Virus record (IMG/VR): IMGVR_UViG_3300009059_000079
Span: 1 to 20,397 of that record
Direction: 5' to 3' (one strand)
Length of the DNA stretch: 20,397 nucleotides
Origin: a virus
Positions 7,518-14,933 of the stretch are shown here, piece by piece. How positions within the stretch are numbered: position 1 is the first letter of the stretch; each line of letters starts with the position of its first letter. The notes beneath the pieces are model-generated. The model was not told where the DNA came from. It did not search any database and worked only from the letters and a program-made list of their open reading frames with translations. Position numbers and translations under genes: made by a program.

Positions 7518-9079
7518 GTTTAACTCCTGATGAAAATAGAATAGTCACCGAAGTCTTAAGAAAAGTTAGACCTTTAGTTAAGACATTTAGACCGGCAAAA
7601 GTTATTGATAACCAAGACCCACAAATGCTTGGGAGAATTCGTTGCGTTCCCGAACAAATAAATGAACAGGATTTACAAGATTCTGTTTATAAATTTAATA
7701 CAAAAAAAGATAAATGGACTGAAAAGGACCCATTTGTTTATTTACCATTCTTACCGTATTTTATTTATCAAGTCCCAAAAACTGACGAATATGTACAACT
7801 ATTATATTCAGACCCTACAGACCCTCTTAACACATCAAGATACTACGTTCAAGGACCATTCTCATCTCCAACAACAATTTATAAAGAGAACGTAAATTCA
7901 GCCAAAACATTTTTAAACTCAGGTATCAGAAATAAAAGATACCGAGCACTTAAAAACCAAGACGGTGAAATAGAAAATCCAAACACGGCAGGAGTATATC
8001 CCGAACCAGGAGATAACGCCATACTTGGAAGATATAATTCAGACGTAATCACCAAAGATGGTGAAATAATTTTTAGAGCTGGTCAACACAAACCGTTTGT
8101 AAATGGACAAATTCCTGTAGCAAATACTGAAAGAGCATTTTTACAACTTAGTGTTTTTGACGAAACTATTCAGACCGCACCAAGGGAGTCTCAAATTAAA
8201 TTAATACCACAGGATAAAGACATTACAAGATTAGTTGAGTACACAATTATTAATCCTGAAAACATGTATAGTGCTCTCACAGGTAATGTTATTATTTATT
8301 CTATTACACCAGACAAATCTAACTCGGGAAATACTTTAGCGGGTAATATTACCCCCACATCTGACTTAGATAGTTACAAATCAATTCAAAAGATTTTACC
8401 ATTTAGTAATCTGTCATTAGGTCAAGTAGCCGAATTTATTAATAGTGTTTTAAGTCAGGTTATGGGAGGTAGATTAAGTGATGGAACACCAATCATTAAT
8501 CAATACCCATTCTATTATAGGTCATCAACAAACTTATTTAGTCAGGTTATGGATAGTGATTTAACTACTGCCCCTGAGGTGTTGATGAATTTGTTGACTT
8601 TATTCCCACTTATTAAACCAACAAATTACATTATATCAAATTCAGGTAACGGACTTATCTACGATAAAAAAGGTTCAACTACGGTTCCAAAAACACCAAA
8701 ACGTGAAAGTTACACACCTAAGAGAATAATTGCTAAAAACAATACCGTGGCAATTATGGGTGCAAAACAATTGTATTTTTTATCACACGATACAATCAAT
8801 CCGACAAGGGGTAAAATACAATTAGACGGGACAATTTACGGTATTGACCAAAATAGATTGGTAGATGAAATTCAGCCAAAAACATCTTCATTTGTGAGGG
8901 GTGAAGAGTTAATACAACTATTATCTAAGATTGTTGAAGTCTTAATAACTCACGTACATCCTTATCCTGGTTTACCACCAGATACTGTAACGGTGAGTGG
9001 TGCGCAGTTAGATACGTTGATTAAAGAGTTAAATGATGCTGGTCAAAAAATATTAAATAAAAATATTCGACTGAACTAA
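7514..9079 (+). CDS. gp5: Baseplate hub OB-fold protein, T4 gp5-like without lysozyme
   Basis: 521 residues. An N-terminal OB-fold-type region resembles the gp5/VgrG spike base: PAKVIDNQDPQMLGRIRC (28-44) is the classic 'drvDPlklGRvRV' strand pair, followed by DPFVYLPFLPYF and DEYVQLLYSDP (72-101), the second half of the barrel. The middle is aromatic and Asn-rich with no visible lysozyme or peptidase catalytic motif. The C-terminal part (KNNTVAIMGAKQLYFLSHD, then a helix LIQLLSKIVEVLITHVHPYP) resembles the end of gp5-like proteins in marine T4-like phages. Family knowledge: this protein forms the central spike base of the baseplate and connects to the tail tube. T4 gp5 (575 residues) carries a lysozyme domain and a triple beta-helix; neither is evident here. 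Overlaps the preceding gene by four bases. Confidence 0.75.
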   Translation: MSLTPDENRIVTEVLRKVRPLVKTFRPAKVIDNQDPQMLGRIRCVPEQINEQDLQDSVYKFNTKKDKWTEKDPFVYLPFLPYFIYQVPKTDEYVQLLYSDPTDPLNTSRYYVQGPFSSPTTIYKENVNSAKTFLNSGIRNKRYRALKNQDGEIENPNTAGVYPEPGDNAILGRYNSDVITKDGEIIFRAGQHKPFVNGQIPVANTERAFLQLSVFDETIQTAPRESQIKLIPQDKDITRLVEYTIINPENMYSALTGNVIIYSITPDKSNSGNTLAGNITPTSDLDSYKSIQKILPFSNLSLGQVAEFINSVLSQVMGGRLSDGTPIINQYPFYYRSSTNLFSQVMDSDLTTAPEVLMNLLTLFPLIKPTNYIISNSGNGLIYDKKGSTTVPKTPKRESYTPKRIIAKNNTVAIMGAKQLYFLSHDTINPTRGKIQLDGTIYGIDQNRLVDEIQPKTSSFVRGEELIQLLSKIVEVLITHVHPYPGLPPDTVTVSGAQLDTLIKELNDAGQKILNKNIRLN

Positions 9080-9080
9080 G

Positions 9081-9089
9081 TATTTATAG
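9081..9089 (+). promoter_or_regulatory. Candidate late promoter box TATTTATAG
   Basis: Identical nonamer to the one before the gene at 4884, in the 22-base gap before the gene at 9102 and beginning 21 bases before its ATG. Supported by recurrence only. Confidence 0.5.
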
Positions 9090-9101
9090 TAAAATACTCA
9101 G

Positions 9102-10607
9102 ATGTCTACAGTAAAATCGTATTTTAGTAAAAACGATACATTAATTTATAATTCTTTTACCAATACAGGTAGAAATCCTGTTATTGAATTATTTTACGGT
9201 AGAGTGGATAATATTATTCCACCTCCAGGTTTTAGCCGTTTAATCTTTGATATTAACTTAGACCTTTTACAAGAACAAGTCGCAGATGGAACCATTTCAA
9301 CGGGATGTTCTCGTTCAATGACTCACGTTCTTAAGATGACAAATACTTCACAGTTTGATGAAGCATTGTTAAATGGGTATTGGTCCGATGGAAGAAGAAG
9401 AGCAACATCATTTGATTTAATTCTATTTAGAATACCAAAGGTTTCGGGCTCAACAGGTAATCTACAAACATGGGACGAAGGTGTTGGTTATGATTACTAT
9501 AACTCTGCAGTTCCTCTTAATTCGTCAAATGCTCAAAGTGTTACTGAACAATTATTAACAGATAAAACATTCTCAACACGTCCTGTAAACTGGTACCAAA
9601 GAACAACAATTGACAATTGGTCCACACCAGGTTTATACAATAACACAAATTCACTTACATCTTTAACAGGTCTTAACTATTCTGCATTAACCATTGTTGA
9701 TGTCCAACATTTTGAATTTGGCAATGAAGATATTGAATTTGATATGACAAATGAAATAAACAATATCTTAACAGGTGCAACTACAGGTCACACAGGTTGG
9801 GGTGTTGCGTTTGTTCCTCAGGTTGAAAACTTAACAGGACTAACAGAAAATTATGCTGTCGGTTTCTTTTCAAGACATACTCAAACATTCTATGAGCCTT
9901 ATTTAGAAACTACTTACGATGACTTAATTACTGATGATAGAAATAACTTCATTGAGGGTCAGACTAATAAGTTGTATTTGTACACCTACGTTAACGGTAA
10001 CCCAATTAAATTGGACACCCCACCCGTAGTTACAATCTATGACCAAAATGATGATATTGTTCAATCAGGTATAACTTCTTGTATGATTACAAGGGGGGTT
10101 TATGAGATTAGTGTAAGTGGTATTACTGCAACTACAATACCTTGTATGTTTTATGATGTTTGGTCAGGTTTATCTTATAACGGTATATCAATTGCCAATG
10201 TTGAAAATGAATTTGTTTTAAAAAGTAATTCTAACTATTTCCAAATTGGAACAAGTACACAAACACCTAAGATATACGCATTTAATTTCTTTGGGATAAG
10301 ACAAAATGAAAAGATAATCAACACGGATATTAGAAAAGTGACTTGTATTATTAGACAAGCATATTCTTCTAATGTTGTTTTAAATACTGTAGATGCATAT
10401 TACAGAGTCTACGTTAGGGAAGGACAGACAGAAGTTGAGGTTCAGGGTTGGACTCCAATTAACAGAACACCTGATAGTTTTTATTTTGTATTTGATACAA
10501 GAGATAAAATTCCAAACGAATACTTCATTGACATGAAAGTAGTGACTGACTTAAATGTTGATATTTATAAACAGACATTACAATTCCAAATCGTAAATAG
10601 AAAGTAA
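9102..10607 (+). CDS. Putative tail fibre/adhesin structural protein with DNRLRE-like domain
   Basis: 501 residues, Asn/Thr/Tyr-rich and beta-type, as in phage fibres. Residues ~1-265 resemble a DNRLRE-type beta module: an IYNSFTNTGRNPV start, a FEFGNEDIEFDMTNEINNIL segment, and a terminal FYEPYLETTYDD which matches the family's closing strand. Residues ~270-370 (LYLYTYVNGNPIKLDTPPVV...) look like an Ig-like or bacterial surface beta-sandwich; the C-terminal part (from ~375) contains another beta domain ending in LQFQIVNRK. No signal peptide. DNRLRE modules are known from bacterial cell-surface proteins, so a phage version could bind host polysaccharide; here function is inferred. It follows the gp5-like gene with its own promoter-like box and ends two bases before the next ATG. 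Confidence 0.65.
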   Translation: MSTVKSYFSKNDTLIYNSFTNTGRNPVIELFYGRVDNIIPPPGFSRLIFDINLDLLQEQVADGTISTGCSRSMTHVLKMTNTSQFDEALLNGYWSDGRRRATSFDLILFRIPKVSGSTGNLQTWDEGVGYDYYNSAVPLNSSNAQSVTEQLLTDKTFSTRPVNWYQRTTIDNWSTPGLYNNTNSLTSLTGLNYSALTIVDVQHFEFGNEDIEFDMTNEINNILTGATTGHTGWGVAFVPQVENLTGLTENYAVGFFSRHTQTFYEPYLETTYDDLITDDRNNFIEGQTNKLYLYTYVNGNPIKLDTPPVVTIYDQNDDIVQSGITSCMITRGVYEISVSGITATTIPCMFYDVWSGLSYNGISIANVENEFVLKSNSNYFQIGTSTQTPKIYAFNFFGIRQNEKIINTDIRKVTCIIRQAYSSNVVLNTVDAYYRVYVREGQTEVEVQGWTPINRTPDSFYFVFDTRDKIPNEYFIDMKVVTDLNVDIYKQTLQFQIVNRK

Positions 10608-10608
10608 A

Positions 10609-11079
10609 ATGAACAACACAAGATATATGTTCTTTCAGAACTTAGAACAAATGAAAAGACAATGTGAGATGCTTCTTCAAATGGATGAATCTATGATTGA
10701 ATCCCTATTGAACAACGGTCACGATTGGGCCGACGACCACATCTCAGAAGCAAAAAATAATATGGACCAAGTATTTGATTTCATTATGAATGAAAAAGAT
10801 GATACCCACGGTGATGAAATGATTATTGATGACGTTATGGAAAACAAAAAAACAATTAGAATCACTGAAGATATGTTAGAGGCAATTATCCGACGTGTAA
10901 TTAGAGAAAAAGAAAAAGACACAACACTTTGCGAAAGAGGTATTACTGCAGCTAAAGCTAAATATGATGTATACCCATCGGCTTATGCTAATGGATATGC
11001 CGTTCAGGTTTGTAAAGGTGACATGCCAGATGTTAATGGTGTAAAAAAATGTTCAGGAAAATATTGTTCAGGTAAATAA
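10609..11079 (+). CDS. Two-part hypothetical phage protein with Cys/Lys-rich C-terminus
   Basis: 156 residues. The first ~60 residues (RYMFFQNLEQMKRQCEML, then NNGHDWADDHISEAKNNMDQ) resemble a small standalone protein I associate with marine phages. Residues 60-100 are an acidic then basic helical linker (KTIRITEDMLEAIIRRVIRE). The C-terminal 49 residues (108-156) begin CERGITAAKAKYDVYPSAYA and contain four cysteines (108, 135, 148, 153); this Tyr-Pro-Ser-Ala-Tyr-Ala motif recurs in small phage proteins and in the related minus-strand protein downstream. A small metal-binding or nucleic-acid-binding role is possible but not shown. Placed two bases after the fibre gene in the same operon. Confidence 0.65.
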   Translation: MNNTRYMFFQNLEQMKRQCEMLLQMDESMIESLLNNGHDWADDHISEAKNNMDQVFDFIMNEKDDTHGDEMIIDDVMENKKTIRITEDMLEAIIRRVIREKEKDTTLCERGITAAKAKYDVYPSAYANGYAVQVCKGDMPDVNGVKKCSGKYCSGK

Positions 11080-11103
11080 ATTGCAATATATTTGCAATCT
11101 AAA

Positions 11104-11111
11104 TATTTATT
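11104..11111 (+). promoter_or_regulatory. Candidate late promoter box TATTTATT
   Basis: TATTTATT lies in the 35-base gap before the gene at 11115, beginning 11 bases before the ATG. Same box as before 4884, 9102 and 18072. The spacing would give a leaderless transcript if T4 late-promoter geometry applies. Confidence 0.4.
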
Positions 11112-11114
11112 TGA

Positions 11115-11309
11115 ATGTCTTACCAAACTTACACCCTAACTAAGGATGATGAACTCATTCTTGAAACTCAAGCAGCAACTGTAGACCGTGCAATTGATTA
11201 CTTTGCAATCGATTATCCGCAAATCTTTTCAGTAAGTAGTGGTTATACAATTGGATTGAAACAAAAGGATAAATACCCATCGTTTCAAAAAGAAAAAAGG
11301 GACAATTAA
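11115..11309 (+). CDS. Small hypothetical protein
   Basis: 64 residues, not recognised. An N-terminal beta-like part (YQTYTLTKDDELILETQAAT) and a short helix are followed by an IFSVSSGYTIGLKQKDKYPS stretch. Preceded by a promoter-like box, and its TAA stop lies in the loop of a terminator hairpin, so it is probably the last gene of the plus-strand late unit. An antisense frame here has no start signal and was ignored. Confidence 0.6.
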   Translation: MSYQTYTLTKDDELILETQAATVDRAIDYFAIDYPQIFSVSSGYTIGLKQKDKYPSFQKEKRDN

Positions 11310-11318
11310 GTCCCTTTT
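11295..11318. terminator. Bidirectional terminator between convergent genes
   Basis: A 9-bp stem (AAAAGGGAC pairing with GTCCCTTTT) with the 6-base loop AATTAA. On the plus strand it is followed by CTTTTTTT and on the minus strand by a T-rich run, so it can terminate from both sides. The stop codons of both convergent genes fall in the loop (plus TAA 11307-11309, minus TAA 11308-11306). Confidence 0.88.
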
Positions 11319-11869
11319 CTTTTTTTATAATATTCTCTAATTGACCACTTATATCCAACATCACCACCCCTTAACAAACTGTTAAGATATAAAACATCTT
11401 CATGTGGTTTCCCTTTATATGATTCTGATAAAGTAACTTGATTATTAAGTTTGTCAAAAAACTCTTTTATTTGTTTTACATCGTCAATACTTACCTCACC
11501 TGAAACAATTCTTTCAGACAATCTGTTACTACCACCTCTTTTTTTAAGGTACTTTAAACCTTTCTTAACTACCTCAATAACTTGTTTAGGTACACGTACA
11601 GTATCAACATCTTCTGTAATACGTATTTTAAGGTCACTGGAACCCTTAAAAATTCTATGGTAGGTCTCTTTATGTATTTCTATTTTTTGTCCAACAGAGA
11701 GTTTCTTTGGTAGTTCATTCTCCATTTGTAGTAACCAATTATCACCTTCAAGAATTTCAACAATTCTATTTTTCTTATCACGGTGCCAAATTAGCTCTTC
11801 CGAGTCCACATCTTTAGAGAAAACTCGTTCAAAAATATTCTTTTTTATATTTTTCTGTGAATAAACCAT
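11306..11869 (-). CDS. Hypothetical phage protein with conserved C-terminal LxGGDxGxxW domain
   Basis: 187 residues from the ATG at 11869, which overlaps the upstream stop (TAATG); a TTG two codons earlier is less likely. The N-terminal half is beta-rich (WHRDKKNRIVEILEGDNWLL). The C-terminal ~85 residues (VKKGLKYLKKRGGSNRLSERIVSG, then VKQIKEFFDKLNNQV and LLRGGDVGYKWSIREYYKK) resemble a short domain found in many phage proteins, where an invariant 'RGG...ARdl..' helix, a 'Vk.m..FF.rhe.dk' helix and an 'L.GGdaG..W' end occur. I recognise this pattern but not its function. It is cotranscribed with the gene above, and ends inside the loop of the shared terminator. Confidence 0.65.
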   Translation of the reverse strand: MVYSQKNIKKNIFERVFSKDVDSEELIWHRDKKNRIVEILEGDNWLLQMENELPKKLSVGQKIEIHKETYHRIFKGSSDLKIRITEDVDTVRVPKQVIEVVKKGLKYLKKRGGSNRLSERIVSGEVSIDDVKQIKEFFDKLNNQVTLSESYKGKPHEDVLYLNSLLRGGDVGYKWSIREYYKKRKGT

Positions 11870-12741
11870 TACCAATATCTTCCAGGAACATTATTACCAA
11901 AATCTTTGTGTGCTCTACACGCCCAATAACCAGGTTTAGTTCTATCTTTCTTTTTTTCACACTGATGTCTTGCCGCAAATGATGCTCTTGCACCTGAGTC
12001 GTTCCACTTTGCCGTCATAACAGGAGAACCATAAGATACTTTTACTATTTTACCTGATTGTGGATTTTTAACATACACATACCATTTTTTTGGTCCACCT
12101 GATTTTGGTTTACCAAGCTCAACATTTTTTCCTTTGTATTCCGCTTCATTAATCATAGGGTAATCCAATGGTAATCTTTCACCTTCATATATAAAAAATT
12201 TTCCTAAATCACTATTCAAAAGTTCGTTATCAAATTCATTTTCATAAATTCCAATTTTCTTTAATTCTCTTGCTTCATTAATTAAGTTAAAATACTTTTG
12301 ACTTCCAGGTCTGAATACATTCTCACTAACAGGAATATCATTTTCCAAATGATATTGTAATTCTTCAGAAATTAGAGAAGTTTCTTTATATTTTTTTAGT
12401 GCCTTTATGATAGATTCTTTCATTGATTCATTTTTTGGTTTGTATGATGTCATTACGGGTTTTTGACCTTTCCCTGTTTGTGTATCTTTCTTTTCGGCTG
12501 CTCTCTTTTGTCTACATGCCGCTTTTTTTTCGGAGTCACTCATTTTACCAGCAACACCTGCTGCTCTACATTTAGGGTATGCTTTAGAGTCCGCATCAGG
12601 TCTACCACACGGTGGATGTTTACCATCTTTATCCCTACTACATATATTAACCCACGGACCTTTTGGTTGTGAACTACCTTTTGGTTTCTTTTTTTTACCG
12701 AACCAAACTGCTAAATCTTCAGAAAGTAGATACTCATTCAT
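11869..12741 (-). CDS. Lys/Cys-rich phage protein (DUF6321-like N-terminus)
   Basis: 290 residues from the ATG at 12741; an ATG at 12771 would add ten residues but lies inside the palindromic promoter region. The N-terminus EYLLSEDLAVWFGKKKKPKG (3-22) and the following WVNICSRDKDGKHPPCGRPD and CRAAGVAGKMSDSEKKAACR segments match a recurrent small basic phage domain that I would tentatively call DUF6321-like, with four cysteines. A helical, less conserved middle (about 95-205) precedes a second basic domain (from ~205) with YVKNPQSGKIVKVSYGSP, WNDSGARASFAARHQCEKK and KPGYWACRAHK, itself a known phage module. Two basic Cys-containing modules in one protein suggest nucleic-acid or metal binding, which is inference. 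It forms a two-gene minus-strand cassette with the gene at 11306. Confidence 0.7.
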   Translation of the reverse strand: MNEYLLSEDLAVWFGKKKKPKGSSQPKGPWVNICSRDKDGKHPPCGRPDADSKAYPKCRAAGVAGKMSDSEKKAACRQKRAAEKKDTQTGKGQKPVMTSYKPKNESMKESIIKALKKYKETSLISEELQYHLENDIPVSENVFRPGSQKYFNLINEARELKKIGIYENEFDNELLNSDLGKFFIYEGERLPLDYPMINEAEYKGKNVELGKPKSGGPKKWYVYVKNPQSGKIVKVSYGSPVMTAKWNDSGARASFAARHQCEKKKDRTKPGYWACRAHKDFGNNVPGRYW

Positions 12742-12759
12742 ATTGATAAATTTTAAAAA

Positions 12760-12779
12760 ATACTTATACATATAAGTAT
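12760..12779. promoter_or_regulatory. Palindromic divergent promoter/operator
   Basis: A perfect inverted repeat, ATACTTATA, CA, TATAAGTAT (9-bp arms, 2-bp centre), lies between divergent genes starting at 12741 (minus) and 12794 (plus). Each strand reads TACTTATA, one base from the TATTTATA box seen before other genes, and also TATAAGTA, one base from the T4 late consensus TATAAATA. It could therefore be two back-to-back late promoters or a dimer-binding operator. Confidence 0.55.
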
Positions 12780-12793
12780 CAAATAAAGTTATT

Positions 12794-13051
12794 ATGTCAC
12801 AAAATTTTGATGAAGGTTTTCTATTCGATGCAATTAAGTATCAGAACAATGATGATTTGGGTCGTTTTTTAGAGAAGATGACACCTGACCAAGGGTTATA
12901 TTGTTTAATTCAGGCAGCTAAATGTGGATTTACACGTGGAGTTTTTTCTATTGAAGAAACTGAAGTGTTATCAAAAGCAATCCGTCTAATTACACGTGAC
13001 TCCGATGCTAGTCCAAGTAGTATCGGTGACCCAGAAGTTCACAAGGCTTAA
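12794..13051 (+). CDS. Small hypothetical protein
   Basis: 85 residues, not recognised. Mostly helical with an acidic, aromatic N-terminus (DEGFLFDAIKYQNNDDLGRF) and an LIQAAKCGFTRG segment in the middle; the C-terminus is Ser/Asp/Pro-rich. No membrane segment or signal peptide. It is a single-gene plus-strand unit: a palindromic promoter region upstream and a strong terminator 28 bases downstream, facing the capsid gene on the opposite strand. Such isolated expression fits a small regulatory or accessory protein, but there is no direct evidence. Confidence 0.6.
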   Translation: MSQNFDEGFLFDAIKYQNNDDLGRFLEKMTPDQGLYCLIQAAKCGFTRGVFSIEETEVLSKAIRLITRDSDASPSSIGDPEVHKA

Positions 13052-13078
13052 TTTTTTTTAAAAAATCTTTAAAACAAA

Positions 13079-13102
13079 AAAAGGGGACCGAAGTCCCCTT
13101 TT
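13079..13102. terminator. Bidirectional terminator after the capsid gene, C(UUCG)G loop on the minus strand
   Basis: A 10-bp stem (AAAAGGGGAC with GTCCCCTTTT) and a 4-base loop. Read on the minus strand the loop is TTCG closed by C-G, the very stable C(UUCG)G tetraloop, and is followed by TTTTTTTGTTTT. It thus primarily ends the major capsid transcript, 20 bases after the capsid stop; on the plus strand (loop CGAA) it ends the gene at 12794. Confidence 0.92.
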
Positions 13103-13121
13103 CTATTTAGTGTTTTGAGTA

Positions 13122-14933
13122 TTATCTCAATTCTCTTAAGTCGAATGTTCTAACACCATCAACTGTTACCTTACCGTAGAATCTGTTGTTAACCATCTTC
13201 TTAGCGTATCTTGTCATGATACCCTTGATAGGAGTGAAGTTGAATGGGTTGTACATAGTTGGAGTCAACTGAAGAGGTACATATGGTGCGTAAACGTAAC
13301 CTGTATCTAACAAAGAGTTACCTTTGTGTCCCAACAATACTGTGTTTGGTGGGAAGTATGGGTCACGATATACTTGATATCTACCTGCTAATGTACCGAT
13401 TCTTTCGATACCCATGTTGTACTGGTCCTGCTCAGGAGCTGCGTTTGAAACGTGGAAGTACTCCAAGTCATCAAAAATTGCACTGATTTCAGAAGATACA
13501 ACAATCCAGTTTGCTCCACCTCTTAAAGTAGACTTGTGAATTTGAGCTGAAATTTGGTTGATTGCAGTAATCAACGTTTGGTTCCAGTCTTTCTGAGTGT
13601 ACTGAGTTAATGGAGTAGCTGTTGTTCCTCTCTTCCAACCGTTGTAGTCCCATCTTAATGTCCAAGCCGCACCTTTTCTAAGGTCTCTCAAGATTTCTCT
13701 GTCGATTTCAGCTGCCACTTGCTCTGACAATAAAGCTGTTAATTCAGCTTCAGCGTCGATGTTGTGGAATGCTGATACGTCTTGTGCCATTTCAGGTGAC
13801 CATTGAGCTCTTAACTTTCTTTCTGTAACAGAAACAGTTACTGCTTCAAGGTCAAAAGAAACTTCACCAATTCTATCTTCGAATTCCATTTCTTTGTAAA
13901 TTCTGTAAGTTGTGGTGAACTGTGAACTTGGTGCCACTGAACCGTTAGCCAATGTTGTGTAACCTGAGTAACCGTCAAACGAACCTGCTCCGATAGAACA
14001 AGGAACTTGGAAGTCAGCCTCAAGGTAAATTTTACCGTCAGCGTCACAAATGTTGTCATAAGAACCACCGTTAGCCGTGTTCGAAGAACCGAATGCTGGT
14101 GATGATGTTCCACCGTACTCAACGATACCTTTACCGTATTTCTGTGTTACAACTCTGAACAACAAGTTACCTGTAACTGCTGACCATGGAGATGTACCTG
14201 GAGTTGATGTAATAGTCAAATCAGAAAGGAATGTTTCTGTGTCGACTGTGTTACCATCAGGACCCATTAACTTACCGTATGAACCTGCGTTAGAGAAACC
14301 TGACATAACAAGTAATACTTTTCTGTATTCACCTGCTGTGTAACCAGATGCTACTAATGAATCACCTACCCATACTACAGTTACGTTTGGTGCAGTTACA
14401 GAAGAGAACTGACCTTTAGAGTAATCGAATAATCCTGGTGGGTCAAGAGCTGGTTCGTTACCTTCGTAGAATCTATCGTAAAGGTCTTTACCGTTGTCTG
14501 CTCCATAACCTTGGTTAGGGTTGTTCTGACCTGAATCAACTGCTTCAGGTGAACCGATTGGTGCGTAGTGTTGTGTGCCGCCAGCGCCACCAACATACTG
14601 TTGAATTTTAGGTACGAAGTAGAACAATTTACCGATAGGTAAGTTCATTGCTTGTACTGATACGATATCGTTAGCCAATAATTTAGAGAATACTCTTCTA
14701 ACGATAGGGAAAACAACCGTCTCAAATGAACCTGTGTCAGATGTAGATGATGCTTCGTTGATTAGGTAAGAAGCTTGGTTTTCGTAAAGTTGAGCCACAT
14801 TTTCTCTCATGTGACCTTTCAAACCTTCCAAGAAACCTAACTTATCCCATTTGTTGATTGTGTCTTCTTTGATAACTTTCAAGTGCTTAAGACCGATGTT
14901 ACCAACAAGACCTGATTCTAATAATGCTCCCAT
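13122..14933 (-). CDS. gp23: Major capsid protein, T4 gp23-like precursor
   Basis: 603 residues. After a ~60-residue helical propeptide come the gp23 hallmark VVFPIVRRVFSKLLANDI (73-90) followed by VQAMNLPIGKLFYFVPK (92-108), and later FEDRIGEVSFDLEAVTVSV and ERKLRAQWSPEMAQDV (about 350-385), then AEAELTALLSEQVAAEIDRE (~393-412). The C-terminus YAPYVPLQLTPTMYNPFNF and MTRYAKKMVNNRFYG is also typical. Residues YLINE-ASSTSD fit the T4 prohead protease rule (I/L-x-E, cut after E), predicting cleavage after Glu60; T4 gp23 is cut after Glu65. The mature protein would be 543 residues and form the hexons. A Gly/Ser/Thr-rich insertion (about 110-350) presumably includes a surface-exposed domain. By eye it has more G+C and a more uniform codon choice than neighbours, as expected for a very highly expressed gene. 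Follows gp22 with a 34-base A-rich leader. Confidence 0.95.
   Translation of the reverse strand: MGALLESGLVGNIGLKHLKVIKEDTINKWDKLGFLEGLKGHMRENVAQLYENQASYLINEASSTSDTGSFETVVFPIVRRVFSKLLANDIVSVQAMNLPIGKLFYFVPKIQQYVGGAGGTQHYAPIGSPEAVDSGQNNPNQGYGADNGKDLYDRFYEGNEPALDPPGLFDYSKGQFSSVTAPNVTVVWVGDSLVASGYTAGEYRKVLLVMSGFSNAGSYGKLMGPDGNTVDTETFLSDLTITSTPGTSPWSAVTGNLLFRVVTQKYGKGIVEYGGTSSPAFGSSNTANGGSYDNICDADGKIYLEADFQVPCSIGAGSFDGYSGYTTLANGSVAPSSQFTTTYRIYKEMEFEDRIGEVSFDLEAVTVSVTERKLRAQWSPEMAQDVSAFHNIDAEAELTALLSEQVAAEIDREILRDLRKGAAWTLRWDYNGWKRGTTATPLTQYTQKDWNQTLITAINQISAQIHKSTLRGGANWIVVSSEISAIFDDLEYFHVSNAAPEQDQYNMGIERIGTLAGRYQVYRDPYFPPNTVLLGHKGNSLLDTGYVYAPYVPLQLTPTMYNPFNFTPIKGIMTRYAKKMVNNRFYGKVTVDGVRTFDLRELR
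14754..14756 (-). other. Predicted prohead protease cleavage position in the capsid protein
   Basis: Codon of Glu60 in the context L-I-N-E followed by A-S-S. The T4 gp21 protease cuts after Glu in I/L-x-E; the site is at nearly the same distance from the N-terminus as the T4 site (65) and lies just before the conserved capsid core. Prediction from sequence only. Confidence 0.6.

Noticed and set aside
3873-8298. TATTTAT boxes inside coding regions (3873, 7762, 8291)
   Set aside because: No gene starts downstream; expected by chance in AT-rich DNA.
11869-11875. TTG start two codons upstream of the ATG at 11869
   Set aside because: The ATG overlaps the upstream stop as TAATG, the coupling used elsewhere in the window, so the ATG is the better start.
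12463-12672. Plus-strand frame rich in Cys and Phe
   Set aside because: Antisense of the Lys/Cys-rich minus-strand gene; no homology or start signals.
13838-14596. Small out-of-frame His/Thr/Val-rich frames inside the capsid gene
   Set aside because: Same-strand alternative frames produced by the Thr/Gly/Ser-rich capsid sequence; no start region.
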